Shown: in pieces, positions 27,001 to 37,644 of the stretch
Layout of the letters: each line of letters starts with the position of its first letter
Position numbering within the stretch: position 1 is the first letter of the stretch
DNA from: Rhodosorus marinus
Taxonomy: Eukaryota; Rhodophyta; Stylonematophyceae; Stylonematales; Stylonemataceae
Assembly: GCA_029953675.1 (NCBI GenBank)
Contig: JAMWBK010000003.1
Coordinates: 2,480,001 to 2,544,000, forward strand
Length of the DNA stretch: 64,000 nt
Direction of reading: 5' to 3'
Notes under the pieces: generated by a model
What the model saw: the letters and a program-made list of their open reading frames with translations, nothing else
What the model was told of the DNA's origin: nothing
Databases searched by the model: none
Translations under genes and position numbers: made by a program

Positions 27001-27227
27001 CCGCAGATTTGAGAAAAGCACTCGTATTTAGAAACAAGCGTTTGATCTGGGAGGAGCTGAGTTGTTGCCGAAATCAATGGAAGCACACTTCTGTCGGACC
27101 AGCGAAAGAATCGTTGTCCGAGGCGTTCCTCCGGGCTGGATTGTTTGACTGATTATGTGAAAATGGTACCGAAAACTAGGCGCCTTAGCAGCGCGCACAA
27201 AATCCTCTCTGGCTACGCCTAGTAGTG
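21067..27227. other. Gene-poor stretch, no supportable gene
   Basis: About 6 kb with arm B of the inverted repeat (21611-21658) and many short frames. The longest ones (for example 23440-24058, minus) show no domain and no conserved start. A segment near 26471-26531 resembles 27752-27826 at low identity. Probably decayed repeats, but I cannot name them. Confidence 0.5.
21611..21658. repeat. Dispersed inverted repeat, arm B
   Basis: Reverse-complement relative of 18662-18718, about 2.9 kb away. The 15-mer attttagagaaatca occurs in direct orientation beside both arms (18711-18725 and 21603-21617). Confidence 0.65.
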
Positions 27228-27292
27228 TATGAAAATTTACTAGAAACTAGTGACTACACAGAGTAGTCACTAGTTTCTAGTAAATTTTCATA
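27228..27292. repeat. Perfect 30-bp inverted repeat (hairpin)
   Basis: Left arm 27228-27257 and right arm 27263-27292 are exact reverse complements of 30 bases, separated by a 5-base loop (acaga). The arms are A/T-rich and contain actagaaac/gtttctagt-type blocks. A transcript from either strand would form one long uninterrupted stem. No gene is adjacent. It could be a tiny foldback element, a cruciform-forming site or a small-RNA precursor. Confidence 0.97.
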
Positions 27293-30200
27293 TCATTTTT
27301 GGTTTTTGTTCAAACGGGTGTTTTTAGTAATATGGTGGATGTCAGTTCCCCATGAGATCATTGGGATAGCTGAAACCCACTATAATTTTCTCACTCTAGG
27401 TAGAGTAACAACATTATGGGTACGTAGGAGATACAAAATATTGGACAAAAGCTCCTTCTTTTGAAAATATACGGTTAAAAGGCGGGAGGAATAGTAGTCC
27501 CATCGATTCGGCGCAATCTATTTCTTCCTTTTTCACATTTCAAAATACCCCCCTCGACCGCGAAAAAAAGGCACGTCACCAACGACAGGTTTTTAGGCAA
27601 ACCCTGATGAAACGGTTCTACTATATCCAAGAAAAAAACAAATTTTGAAATCAATTCGAATAGGGGGGTTTCTGGGAGTGTTGAGATGATCGATTAGCTG
27701 GCAGAGAGTATGCTACACAAGGAAGCTATGGTCCCCATCAATTTCTACTTTTTTTCTTGACGATCATCGGAGTCGTAGTGCTGCCCCAGTCTTTTTATTT
27801 AACTTTTTTTCAAATGAGCAGCTGTCCAGTGTAATTTCCAACGAGTAGGAATCTCTTTCAAGGAAAATGAACTCTCTCTACTGTTATTAAAAGAGTATCG
27901 TAATAATTTTAACAAAAAACAACTTTAGCAAACAATTTGGGGCTTAAAAATAACTAAAATACTTTAACTGCTTGGATAAGTAACCCCGCTTTTTCTTCTT
28001 CTTTCTCGCGCTGCCCTCGATTCGAGGCGCTGGGGCAGCATGGTGTGGTACCCTAGGGGAACATGTGCTGTCGCAGGCCGGCACATGCCCTTTTAGTAAA
28101 ACAAAACTAAAAGACGACATTGCTTCTGCGTGGGAAATGTAGCTGAGCTCAGTTCTATCCAGACGCAGTCGTGAAGTTGTTGAAATGGTTTAATATTCGG
28201 AACAACTGATCGCCTAATTTCCTCTTTTTCGTTGTGCCGCATTTTTTTCTCGGATGAGATTGGGCTTCATATTTTTGAAGAAAAATAAGTGATTAGAATT
28301 CTGCACACGAAAAAAAAAGAAAAAGCGGAAGGTCTCAAAAACTGCAGAATATTTTCGTAAGGACCGAGTCTAACAGGGAACTCGTGGACCACTAGATTTT
28401 AAAAGCCCAGATTCGGTAAACTAATCATGAACTGATTAGTATATCGTAGAGCTTGGTTTGTCCAATTAAGACAGAGTCCGTTAACAAGAACCAGAAAACG
28501 CGGGAAGGTCCAGCATGTATTTCTTCTTTTCAGGATCTTCGATCCCTGCTCTGAAGGCGGATTGGTCCCCGTAGGACTTCTCGGGTCCAATAAACCTCAA
28601 CCATCTAGACAAAATTTTTCGACGTCGCTGGAAATTAGGTTTTTTTTGAAACATGCGGTTCTCTGTGCTTTGTGTAGGTTCTGTACAGCGAGCTCCCTGG
28701 TTTGGAACATCTCAAGTAACCGCATCAAGTGGTTGCTTGGAAGCAGAGGCTAGGGAGGGGCTGCAAACAGCTTGTCATTAAAATTATGAGCCTTTTTCCA
28801 GCAGATTTCGGAGATGAAATTGTTTTCTATGATCTTTGCCAAGGGGTAATTGGCCAGGCCAGTTGGACAAGGGTCTTGTGAATGGTGGCTCTGCTAGCAC
28901 AGGGTCCCTCACCGGTCGTTTTGCATAATCAGAATGGGTTATTTGTTCCTTTTTTTTTACGCTCATCTTCTGGGGTTCATCTGAGGGTCTGCGTCAACGC
29001 TGTACGCGAATGGGCATTCCATTGAAACGTTGCGCCTGCAATGAGGTTGAGGAAACGTACCTGGACATGACAATAGATACCAGGGAACCTCCTGGCAATT
29101 CAATGGGGAGCGATGTCAGTCAACCCTGTACCCGATCGGCGCTCTCCCTGAACTCCTTAGGCGGAATTCTGCTCAGCCACCAGCACATGACCTGTCTGAC
29201 TGCTCAGTATTCGACAGGTCTGTGTTGGCAAACTTCCCGGCACGCCCGACGTTGACCAAAGCATTGCGGCTTAGTGCGCTCTGGGTTTGTACAATGCAAC
29301 GCACAGCTTCCCAAGAGAAGCTTTAGGCTTTGTTCACAGAGAGCGGGTGCGGAAAGCACAGTGCAGATGCATCCCGAATGGAACAACAAGACTGGTCCAC
29401 CAGTGAGGTCAAGGCCGAACCTCGGTCGTCGGTTAGAACACACGCTTTTTTGCACTCGTGAGCTCTGCAACATCGCTCTCGGCGGGCTTTCTTGTTTAAC
29501 GAACAACATGCAACTTCTCAGCTTAGGATGTTTCGTTTCCAACAGGAATCTGCTAATTGGAGGGACGACCAAATCAGGGACGTTCACTCGTTTTAGCACA
29601 GAAGCAGCCAGTCCCGTAGTCCTCATCGCTCCCAGTACACGAGTCTCACCTCAAAAAAAACAAGTTGCCGTGGATTCCAACCCCTCTTCCCCATCCCCCA
29701 AAAAATCAACCACAAAAAACAATCAAAATGAAGCGCTGCATTGGCAATTCCGGTTTGCCATCAATATTCAACCATTTTGGCATGCGTATGAAACATACTC
29801 AGCAATCCCTTCCTTAATAGTCAAAACATTCCACTATTCCGTCACCCCCCCCATCGAAAATTACTTAAGCACGTTCCTTTCGGAGACCCGGAAAAAAAAA
29901 ACAGTTTCAGGTACACGGAGCAATAAAAATAAGATAAATTCAAGGTGATTGTCTCCCTCCCCGCACAAAAGACAGCGACCAGGATAGTATTGGCCCGCCC
30001 AGGAATCTCCAAACGTCCTCCCCGCCTGCACCATCGCAAAACTACTCCCCAAATTCCGCCTCTGATGAAGAAATTTGGACAGAGTTGATGTGTTTTTTTT
30101 TAGCACGGCCGCGAGGACCCTCAGGTCCATACAGAGGCCGCCCCTCAAACCTCTTTGTCTGGTGGATACAGGGCCCAAAGCGGGACCAGCGACGATTAAA

Positions 30201-30872
30201 AACTTTTGTTAATAGCGAATCTACCCAACAAAAAGGTCACACACCCACCTGCAAATTTCTACCATAAGAGAGCTATCACAATACAGAGGACGGTCTACAA
30301 ACGATTGGTTCAAAGGAACCTTTTCTAATAATTCCGGAATTATGATGTGCTTTTCATTCCGAGCGTGTCCAATGGTGTTTTCTGTCGGGGTGCGGTTGTT
30401 CCAATCATCTTGGAAATATACCTTCCAACACCACTATGGCCCATATTTTTTGTGGTATTTTATATCTGCTCCCAAAAGTTCCAAAAAAAGAGTATATCCA
30501 CCACGAATTTTCGATTCAGTTTCCAAGCCGTTTCGTTTTGGAGCTTAATGATTAGATAGTGGTTGATACGTGAGATATTCTAATTGGTACATTTCCGTGC
30601 TTACATCCACTCAAATTCGTGCCCTCGGTGGGAGAGGAACCCACGGCCGGATTGAAATACGGAAATATTTTCAAGACCATTTCCCTGGGCTGCTGATACC
30701 GGTCGCGGAATTTCTATCGTGAGCACTTCAAGGCAAAACCCTGCCAAGTTTTTGCTGCGAACGCTGGGTTTCTGGACTCGAGATGGGGTTTTTCTTATTT
30801 CCTTGGAAGCTGCTAGAAAGCATCTATGCCCAGTTTCAAACCACTGGACTTAAGAAGCAATCGTCAGATGGG
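27293..30872. other. Gene-poor stretch, no supportable gene
   Basis: Mostly A/T-rich with short frames. The 224-codon open frame at 29274-29948 (+) begins at GTG, is opposed by a 140-codon frame on the other strand, and has no domain, so I do not call it. Confidence 0.5.
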
Positions 30873-30885
30873 TATATATATATAA
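30873..30885 (+). promoter_or_regulatory. TATA-like tract upstream of ZF-3
   Basis: Alternating TA tract ending in AA, 260 bp upstream of the ZF-3 start. It could serve as a TATA box, but a simple AT repeat is as likely. Confidence 0.25.
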
Positions 30886-30966
30886 GTTCTAGAGGAAATA
30901 CACATATTCGTCGGAGGCGGGATGTATAGGTTCTAGAGGAAGTTCACATATCTTTCGGAGGCGGAA
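30886..30966. repeat. 37-bp direct repeat pair in the ZF-3 promoter region
   Basis: 30886-30922 and 30930-30966 are 37-bp direct copies with about six mismatches, sharing gttctagaggaa, cacatat and cggaggcgg. They sit between the TATA-like tract and the coding start, so they could be duplicated regulator sites; that is inference. Confidence 0.8.
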
Positions 30967-31145
30967 TGGCAAGGATGTTCACAGCGGCAAATTAGTTAAG
31001 CGAGCATTGGATAGAAGTGGCTGGTTGGGTTGAGAATTGGTGCAGGCGGAGAACAGGTGTTGAGAGTTCGAAGATCATATACAAGCTGGAGGTCCTACGC
31101 TTTGATCAGCCGGAGTTCGGGTGGTCGTGGGAAGATTTTGATGAT

Positions 31146-31793
31146 ATGAGTGATATCTATACGTTTGACAGCAGTGATGATGGAGCAAATGCCGTGCAGG
31201 AACCGGTCTCGAGAATAATCGCGGAATACCCGGATGACATGGTCCCAGCGGAGAAGCAGAGCACGCGCCAGTCCGCTGGCATGAAGCAGGAGCAATCAGC
31301 CGTAGACTACAATGATCTACTGCTTCAAGCACTGCAATGCCCGATGCCGGACCAAGAGATTGAGGCTGCGTACGCATCGGCTTTGACCCCGATGACGCCC
31401 TCAAGTACACGACTGGGGGATCTTCCTCAACTGACGGATGCAAAGAAGACCCAACGCAAGGAGGGTAATGTTCCTGCTGCGGGCCCGAAGAGCTTCTTGG
31501 GCCTGGACGATGGCGCTGGTTCTTTTTCGGCAACATCTGATGACAACAACGTTGCGTCGCCGGTGGAAACTGCCAATTCCCTGGAACGGGGGGGGGTGAA
31601 CAAGAAGGAAAGAGTTTGTCACATCTGCGGATATGAATTCATGTGGCCGAACAGGTTGCGTCTCCATATGAGGAAGCACACAAACGAGAAGCCGCTGAGA
31701 TGTCGGAATACTGGTTGCAACTATAGGGCAAAGTGGAACTCCGGAATGGCATATCATCTAAAGAGTCACTGCAAGATGGCTCCGAAGAAGTGA
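31146..31793 (+). CDS. Two-finger C2H2 zinc-finger protein (ZF-3)
   Basis: Predicted 215-aa intronless protein, probably a nuclear regulator. The N-terminus is acidic (MSDIYTFDSSDDG) and the middle is low-complexity. Two fingers lie at the C-terminus: finger 1 is Cys-x2-Cys-x12-His-x3-His (CHIC...HMRKH), the linker is TNEKPLR, and finger 2 is Cys-x4-Cys-x12-His-x3-His (CRNTGC...HLKSH). Finger 2 keeps the Lys-Trp pair at the position used in ZF-1 and ZF-2 (AKWNSGM), although the rest has diverged. Only ATG 31146 gives a normal start, since the frame upstream opens with GTG. A two-codon upstream ORF (ATG at 31141, stop at 31147-31149) overlaps this start. Confidence 0.85.
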   Translation: MSDIYTFDSSDDGANAVQEPVSRIIAEYPDDMVPAEKQSTRQSAGMKQEQSAVDYNDLLLQALQCPMPDQEIEAAYASALTPMTPSSTRLGDLPQLTDAKKTQRKEGNVPAAGPKSFLGLDDGAGSFSATSDDNNVASPVETANSLERGGVNKKERVCHICGYEFMWPNRLRLHMRKHTNEKPLRCRNTGCNYRAKWNSGMAYHLKSHCKMAPKK

Positions 31794-32921
31794 TTGCGGA
31801 TGAAGTCCTTACAGCAGCCGGGTTTTCTCCGCGGCATAGATAACTTTTAACTTTTTTTAATTGCAGCTGACTTTAACTTCCTATAATTGCACCCTATTAA
31901 AATTGGACAAACGATGTTGTGTACAGACAATTCGAAGCTCGCCGCCAGCTGAATTCGCAGCCGAAAAAGGTTGAATGGCATAGTTTCCTGGTGCAAGCAC
32001 TACCTCTTTGTGCCCTGTCCCCGCTGTACGAATTCCGCAGTAGTGGAGCTTTCGAGGGCAGAGTTTCGAATTCAGATAGCGATGCCATGTTCTGCACGGT
32101 CTTTGGCGTGGAATGTTCACTGGACGCCTCGTCGCACATCGCTGCATGCACTGCTGTAGGAATCCCAGAATCTGTTGCCTGAAGAAAATTCCCTCACTCA
32201 CTTACCAAATTTGTAGGCTACCCTAACCTGGATAGCATGGGAGTTAGTGGAACGGCCGTTCGGTGATTGACAGTACAAAACCTAGGCAGGCCAAAATCCC
32301 TGCCGAGGGATTGAGGATCGAATTAAGCTACAAACTGTGTTTTGGGGGGCCCTGTAAGCGCAAGGTTAAAACCCCATATCCTGTCAGTATCGTAAGTAAG
32401 TAAGCTGACAAGTAAGCTGAACTGAGCTCGTCTTGTTGAACACTTCACCCCACCCCGGCACACCCTAAAGACGCTTGTTCTAATTTTAGCATGGGATCCG
32501 ATCGTTGAAAACGAAAACGCCGCTTACACACCAACTTCGTCGATCCCGCGACCCTGAAACTTCAAAACAATTCAGAAAAAAAACTTTTTCGCCCCACCCA
32601 ATAATATTGAGTCGTCAAAATGTGTTTTTCGCTGACTGACCGGCTGCTGCTTTTGAACTGCTAGCACTCGTGTGCAGGTTTTTTAGGGAATCAAGTCGGT
32701 TGCAAAATTTTCGAGCAAAATTCAAGTCAGTGCCCCTCCGACCCGGGGGGGACCATTTTTATCGCTACTTTCAGGATCTCAATATTTTCAAAATTAATTC
32801 GTAATGTGCACGTTGATGTCCTCCACAGAAGAGTACCCCCCTAAATTTGACCGATTTTCCCGAGAATGAAAAACAAGGATCCGTCTAGCGAATCGGCTCC
32901 TATTCTTGCAAAACATTCTTT
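31794..32921. other. Intergenic, no supportable gene
   Basis: Short frames only. Small direct repeats (gtaagtaagtaagct) occur near 32392-32415. It separates ZF-3 from a decayed retroelement fragment. Confidence 0.5.
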
Positions 32922-33131
32922 CTAGACACACTGTTTCTCTGCTTCGGTCGCGTCTATGGGGTTGTCGAGTACATCCCTTAGTCCTTTGACCGTCAGGGAG
33001 CATTCTACGTGGTGTCTCCAATTCCGGAAGGATCGATACGAATCCTGATCCCCGGTAAACACTGGCGGTAGCGCGAAGTCCTTCAAGCGCGCGTCATGTT
33101 CGCTAGCGCTCCCCCTGGTCCTCGTCGCCAT
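32922..33131 (-). mobile_element. Retrotransposon gag fragment (Ty1/copia-like)
   Basis: A 69-codon frame with the look of a copia-type gag N-terminus: basic start (MATRTRGSASEH), then FALPPVFTGD, YRSFRNWRHHVECSL and KGLRDVLDNPI, matching the F.G..Y..W...M...L...GLWDV pattern of that family. The frame stops after EAEKQCV; downstream sequence stays weakly open with further stops. No protease, integrase or reverse transcriptase and no LTR pair is visible, so this is a dead remnant. Confidence 0.55.
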
Positions 33132-33227
33132 ACTCTCGGAAACCCAATCTTTAAAGTCCAATCCTTAAAGAATAAACGCCTCTCTCATAACATCGCACCC
33201 TGCGATGAGACCATCTTGCGTTTTTCA

Positions 33228-33362
33228 GGGTTTCCCAACCTTGATCATTTCCGCGGTATCGTAGATTACTAGTGGGAGGTATATCGACCCCAATGGTCAG
33301 GGAAACAATAAAGAAACCATCAAAGTTTGGCTGACGGGACTTTGATCAAGGTTGGGAAACCC
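33228..33362. repeat. Foldback element with 20-bp perfect inverted ends
   Basis: 33228-33247 and 33343-33362 are exact reverse complements (20 bp), with weaker complementarity continuing about 10 bp outward. The interior is 95 bp and non-coding. Size and form fit a small MITE-like foldback. It lies 97 bp from the gag fragment start and could also be part of that element's end. Confidence 0.8.
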
Positions 33363-33620
33363 CGCAAAACGTAACAGAATGCACATCCCTGCACAAAAAA
33401 AGGGATATTCTAGCCTCGAAGTTTTGGACACTAAACTGCTGCGCATCCCCCTTCCTAACCCCCTCTTTAGAGCACAACTTGTATGAAATTAACGTCTTCC
33501 AGAGCAAAACAGAGGCATTTTTAACTCTTCAGACAGAAAAGCTTTTCCCCCCGGTCTAAACAAAACTATCCGAACATAAATCACCACGTGTCTTAAAGTC
33601 GCCCAGTCATTATAATCTGT

Positions 33621-33658
33621 GAAATTGACTACATTAGTCAACTACATTAGTCAATTTC
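33621..33658. repeat. Short compound palindrome
   Basis: 11-bp arms gaaattgacta / tagtcaatttc enclose two overlapping copies of actacattagtca. It falls in otherwise featureless sequence. Confidence 0.8.
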
Positions 33659-34230
33659 ATGGCTCCGCCGGGTTTTTTCCGACCTGCATGTTTTTTCGAG
33701 TATTTACGCATACGCTCTTTTCTGTGGCAAGAAAGCCGAGCGGAGCGGCTTTGTTTTTGGCCGCTATATAGGAAAACATCTAGAAAGCTGCCCAAGTCCG
33801 AAAGAAAACGCTGGTATGATTCTCGACTCTTGGGCCACAATACGAGTGCAGTCTTGGACATTGTTCCCCAGTCCAAAAACTCTTCATTCTGATGGGATTC
33901 TAGTGAGGGAATATATATATCTTTTACCCTTCCCTCTCCCCCCCCCAAGGAATGCCCTCCATAAGAAAAATCTGTTCTAGTCGTGTTCATGCGGGTTTTG
34001 AAAGGACTTTATGTTGGGGAGCTTTAACCCCCTCCCACGACATCCAACTTCCCCAACATTTCTTTTTTTTAGTATCGTAGAATAAATGACTGACGGGGTT
34101 TTGTTCCGTTGTGAGCTGTTCTTATTGGTTTTCTTGGTTCCGACGGGAGGAAGGATGGAGGGGGACGGTTCGTATCATTTTAGGTTTGTCTGTTTTTTTT
34201 GTCTTTTTATTTTGCAGTGGCCGATAGGGT

Positions 34231-34438
34231 GGGGAAGGGAAAGGAGGAAGGAGGAGGGAGGAAGGAAGAAGGAGGAAGGGGGAACGGGGAAAGGGGAAGA
34301 GGGAAGGAGGAAGGAGGAAGGGGGAGCGGGGAAAGGGGAAGAGGGAAGGAGGAAGGAGGAAGGGGGAAGGGGGAAGGGGGAAGAGGGAAGGGGGAAGAGG
34401 GAAGGACGAGAGGGAAGAGGGAAGGACGAGGGGGAGGC
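34231..34438 (+). repeat. Polypurine tract (gga/gaa-rich), about 208 bp
   Basis: Almost entirely purine on the plus strand, with about five C interruptions, built from ggaagg/ggaggaag units. It lies about 450 bp upstream of the vasculin-like gene, purines on the sense strand. It may form triplex or quadruplex structures. The open frames across it are artefacts of the repeat. Confidence 0.85.
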
Positions 34439-34892
34439 GGTATCCCGGAGGAATTCTGGAAGCGTTGTTGTATGATAGTTTAAATAGACGGCTCGCGTTT
34501 TTTATTGTGGAGAAGGGGACGCGGTAGTGGCTATCTAGGGGCCAGCTTAGTGGCTTTCGTCTAGGGGGGGGGGGGAAAGGTCAGGGGCCTTCTGGGAGGT
34601 GCAAGCGGAGGACTGTTGGGAATTTTCTTTTTTTTTTGCAGAGGGTAGGTAGTTAATATCTTTTACTGTTTTGGCGATTTCAACGAGTGGGTTTGAGCGG
34701 GATTTCCTGCGGGAAGAGTGGTGAGGTCGCGTAGGAGAGGCGGGAGCCCGCTTGCGCTTCGCAGGTGGTTGGGTAGGATTCTATAGTTTTTGAGTTGCTC
34801 TGTGTTGTGTTTGTTTTTGTCGGCGTATCAGAACGCGGCAGTTGTTCTTTGGCTGCACATGTGGTTTGGAAAGCGTGTGAAACTTTTCTACG

Positions 34893-36447
34893 ATGGTAGA
34901 GGGCTCCCAAACATCTCCAACTCGCCGAGCGAGTACCCGGGAGAGTGCGAATGGTAGTACACAGACTGCAGAGAGCATCGAGAAGAAGATGGCGTCGCTC
35001 TCCTACTCGTTCAGTCAAAACATGCCTGCTCCGCGGAAGAAAAAATCTCCATTTGAGAGAAACTTCCCGGAGCTAGGAGGCTCGGACAAACCAGGCGGGT
35101 TGAACTTGGATTCTCAGAATCGACTCCAAAGTGCTGCAAGAGATAGTGAGACGCGCTCTAGGTTACGCTTGAACTCTGGTCCAGCTCCGGGTCAAAAGAC
35201 CGCTGCGGAAAGAGTTTCAAGCACACCAACCAGATCAGCGACAGCTGCGGAAGTTGTTGCTTATAGGAGGAAACCCACTTCGGCACCTGTACCTAACTCT
35301 GGCCGAAAGTCGGAGCTTGAACTTTTCTCGAAGCTGGTCCCGACAACGAGCGCTGTCCCGAGATCTTCCAAACTTTCCGGTGTGAATTCGAATTTAGGAA
35401 AGTTTCCGGAAAGTTCAAAGAATGCGCAATCTAACAGGGTGAAGCCCGCAAACTTGACGACTAATCCAGCCCATTCACTCGGAAGTGGAGGAATGGTGGT
35501 GTTGGGTTCAAACACAAAGTAAGTGAGAAGAACTTAGTCTGCGTCTGGTTAGCGAACTAACCTGGTTTTAAACACTTTTTTGTTTCACTTTCAGTGACGG
35601 TAGGAAGGGCACCGGAGGACTGATGAAGTTGCGCCCGACTTCCTCCACATCGATGTCATCGTCGCTGAGTGCGTCACAAAAATCTGAAAAAGATGTAGGC
35701 CTCGTAAGCAAGTCCGAACAACAACCAGAGGGAGCTGTAGGTACGCCGGAGAGAAGTCCAGAGCCGGTCAACTTGCCTCCGCCTCAACAAAGTGAAGTTG
35801 TAGTGGAACCGGCCTTGGACAGGCAGCCGCCAGAGTCCAACCAAGTTGCTGCGGAGGACTCTTCTTTCGGAGTACAGTCGTCGTTCAAATACCCGATGGG
35901 CTCACCTTTCCAGTTCCGCGACCAGGTTGAATCTCTGAAGCGTCAGCAGACTAGCAGAGTGGAAAGGTTGGTTTTCATGAACGCCCGCAGGCGCTGGTCA
36001 TGTGTTAGACAAATTGGTTGTGCTAACTTCCTGCCTTGCAGTGTTTCGTTTGCTCCTGATCCTCATTTTGGGGATAGGTTTGGTTCTGAAGGTCAAAAAG
36101 ATGATTCGCCTCCCGTTGATATGAGCGCCTTCTCGAGCTCAGCGAACTCCCCTCTATACATGCCGTCAGCGAGAACTGCAGGGGAGGAAAACGTTCCGGA
36201 CGGAGTTGAGGGTGACGGGGACGTGGACGAAAGCGTGCTTCCGCCGCTACCAAACGCGGACGATCATCATGAATTTGAGTCAGTTCTTCGCCAAATGGGA
36301 TGGACCCCTGAGGAAGAGGACGACGATAGAAGCCATGGAAACCAGGAGAGCGAGAAACAAAAGTGGCTTCGGTCGTTTGGAGCGTCGAGCAGTTCCGCTC
36401 GGAGCAGTTCCGGAGCGAGGGAGCCACACCAGCTGTATATAAAGTAA
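34893..36447 (+). CDS. Vasculin-like low-complexity nuclear protein (putative)
   Basis: Predicted 467-aa protein from three exons: 34893-35518, 35595-35966 and 36042-36447. Introns are 76 and 75 bp (GTAAGT...TTTCAG and GTTGGT...TTGCAG); the second is a multiple of three, so retention would stay in frame. The protein is Ser/Pro-rich and mostly disordered. Two short islands recall the vasculin/GPBP1 family: FERNFPELGG at about residues 54-63 (compare the FPSL motif) and LRQMGWTPEEE at about 415-425 (compare the LLKAMGW motif). Family members are tied to RNA polymerase II transcription, but the assignment rests on two short motifs and could be wrong. A T-rich/AG acceptor-like site at 34641 suggests a 5' UTR intron. 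Confidence 0.7.
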
Positions 36448-37644
36448 TGCCCACGAGGGCAATAACGCTGTGGCCATAACCTGTTATGTGACAGGGCGGA
36501 GAAACTTATTCTTTTCAGAGCCTCGGACATTCGGGAAAACGCTTTTTTTAAAATAATACTTAAGTTATGCTCGGTCTCCCGTGCAACATCACGACTCTAC
36601 TGGGGTGGCGTGCGACTGTTGCACCAAAGGCGCGGCAACTTTTTTGGGGGGGGGGGAGCTCCGGTCTCCTTTAACTGTCGTAGGAAGTTTTGCATCGCTA
36701 ATCACTCTTTAAGGGTGTAGGACTGTTGTTCCTTTTCGACCCCGGGCGGAGAGGGAGAGGGGGTTGGCGAATGGGGACTGTGAAGTTGTCGGCCTGGTTT
36801 CTTCCTTTTGTCGTAGTAAAGGACGAGTCTCCCTCCTGAGTAAAAGCCCCAGCGGAGTTTTTTGGACACGGAAGTTTGGAAAGAAGAAGAACAACAAGCC
36901 AAAACCTACAACGCCCTTGGAAGCACTGCTCCCACCATATTTGCTTCTTCAGCAGGAAAATCGTTCGCGAAAAGCAGCAATCATAACTACAGCTCCTTTA
37001 CTGGAGGAGGAGTGAATAGATTAAACGTACGACCCTGCCAGACCTGAAGCGTAGCTTTTGGATCATAGAGCGCGGTTCCGCTGTAACAACTCTCGCGCGG
37101 GTTGGAACGCGCTGCTCGTCAAAATCAGAATACTTCAGTCCCTGTCGCACAACTCGTCGGGTGCGCGGAAAGGTCTCAACAAAGTCCGTGACAGCTTCCT
37201 CTGGTTGAATTTAAACTCTATCCCTTACTCCATCTAGACCCAGCACCGTTCACAGAACGGCAGCTCGCGGGCCCGAAGGGCCAGGAACGCTGAGGAGCTT
37301 ACTGCAGCTTCGATTTCAGAGTGTCGTAAATGGTTGCCAGCCTCGAACACGGTTTGTTACGGCCTTGCTCGCACCAAAGAACCTCTTTTATCGCTTTCGG
37401 GCTTGGAGACAGTGAGTACCACCACCCCACGCGAGACTTCAGATTCCTTCGGCCTTCTTACCGATGGCAATTGGAAGCTGGTGGTTCAGAACCGCTCACT
37501 CACTCAAAATGTTTTTAGAGAATATTTGAGTTGAAAAGGGTTTGGAAAAGGGTAGAGAAAGGGCAGAGAGGTATGGTTGCAGCGTACAAACGGAGAAACT
37601 AGTTTTAGTGACATCATGATACCATTAAAGATCCACGGTGGAAT
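36448..37644 (+). other. Possible unresolved coding exons
   Basis: Two stretches look protein-like without a clear start. One is a Ser-rich frame near 36850-37027 followed by a donor-like GTACGA. The other, about 37241-37534, follows CTTACTCCATCTAG and ends in a stop; it joins the first in phase if 37028-37240 is an intron. I found no ATG and no domain. A G run lies at 36645-36655. Confidence 0.25.

Noticed and set aside
29274-29948. 224-codon plus-strand frame
   Set aside because: Starts at GTG, is opposed by a 140-codon frame on the other strand, ends in A-rich non-coding-like sequence, and has no domain.
34086-34483. Two overlapping 94-129-codon frames rich in Glu, Gly, Lys and Arg
   Set aside because: They are the translation of the polypurine repeat; no start or domain.
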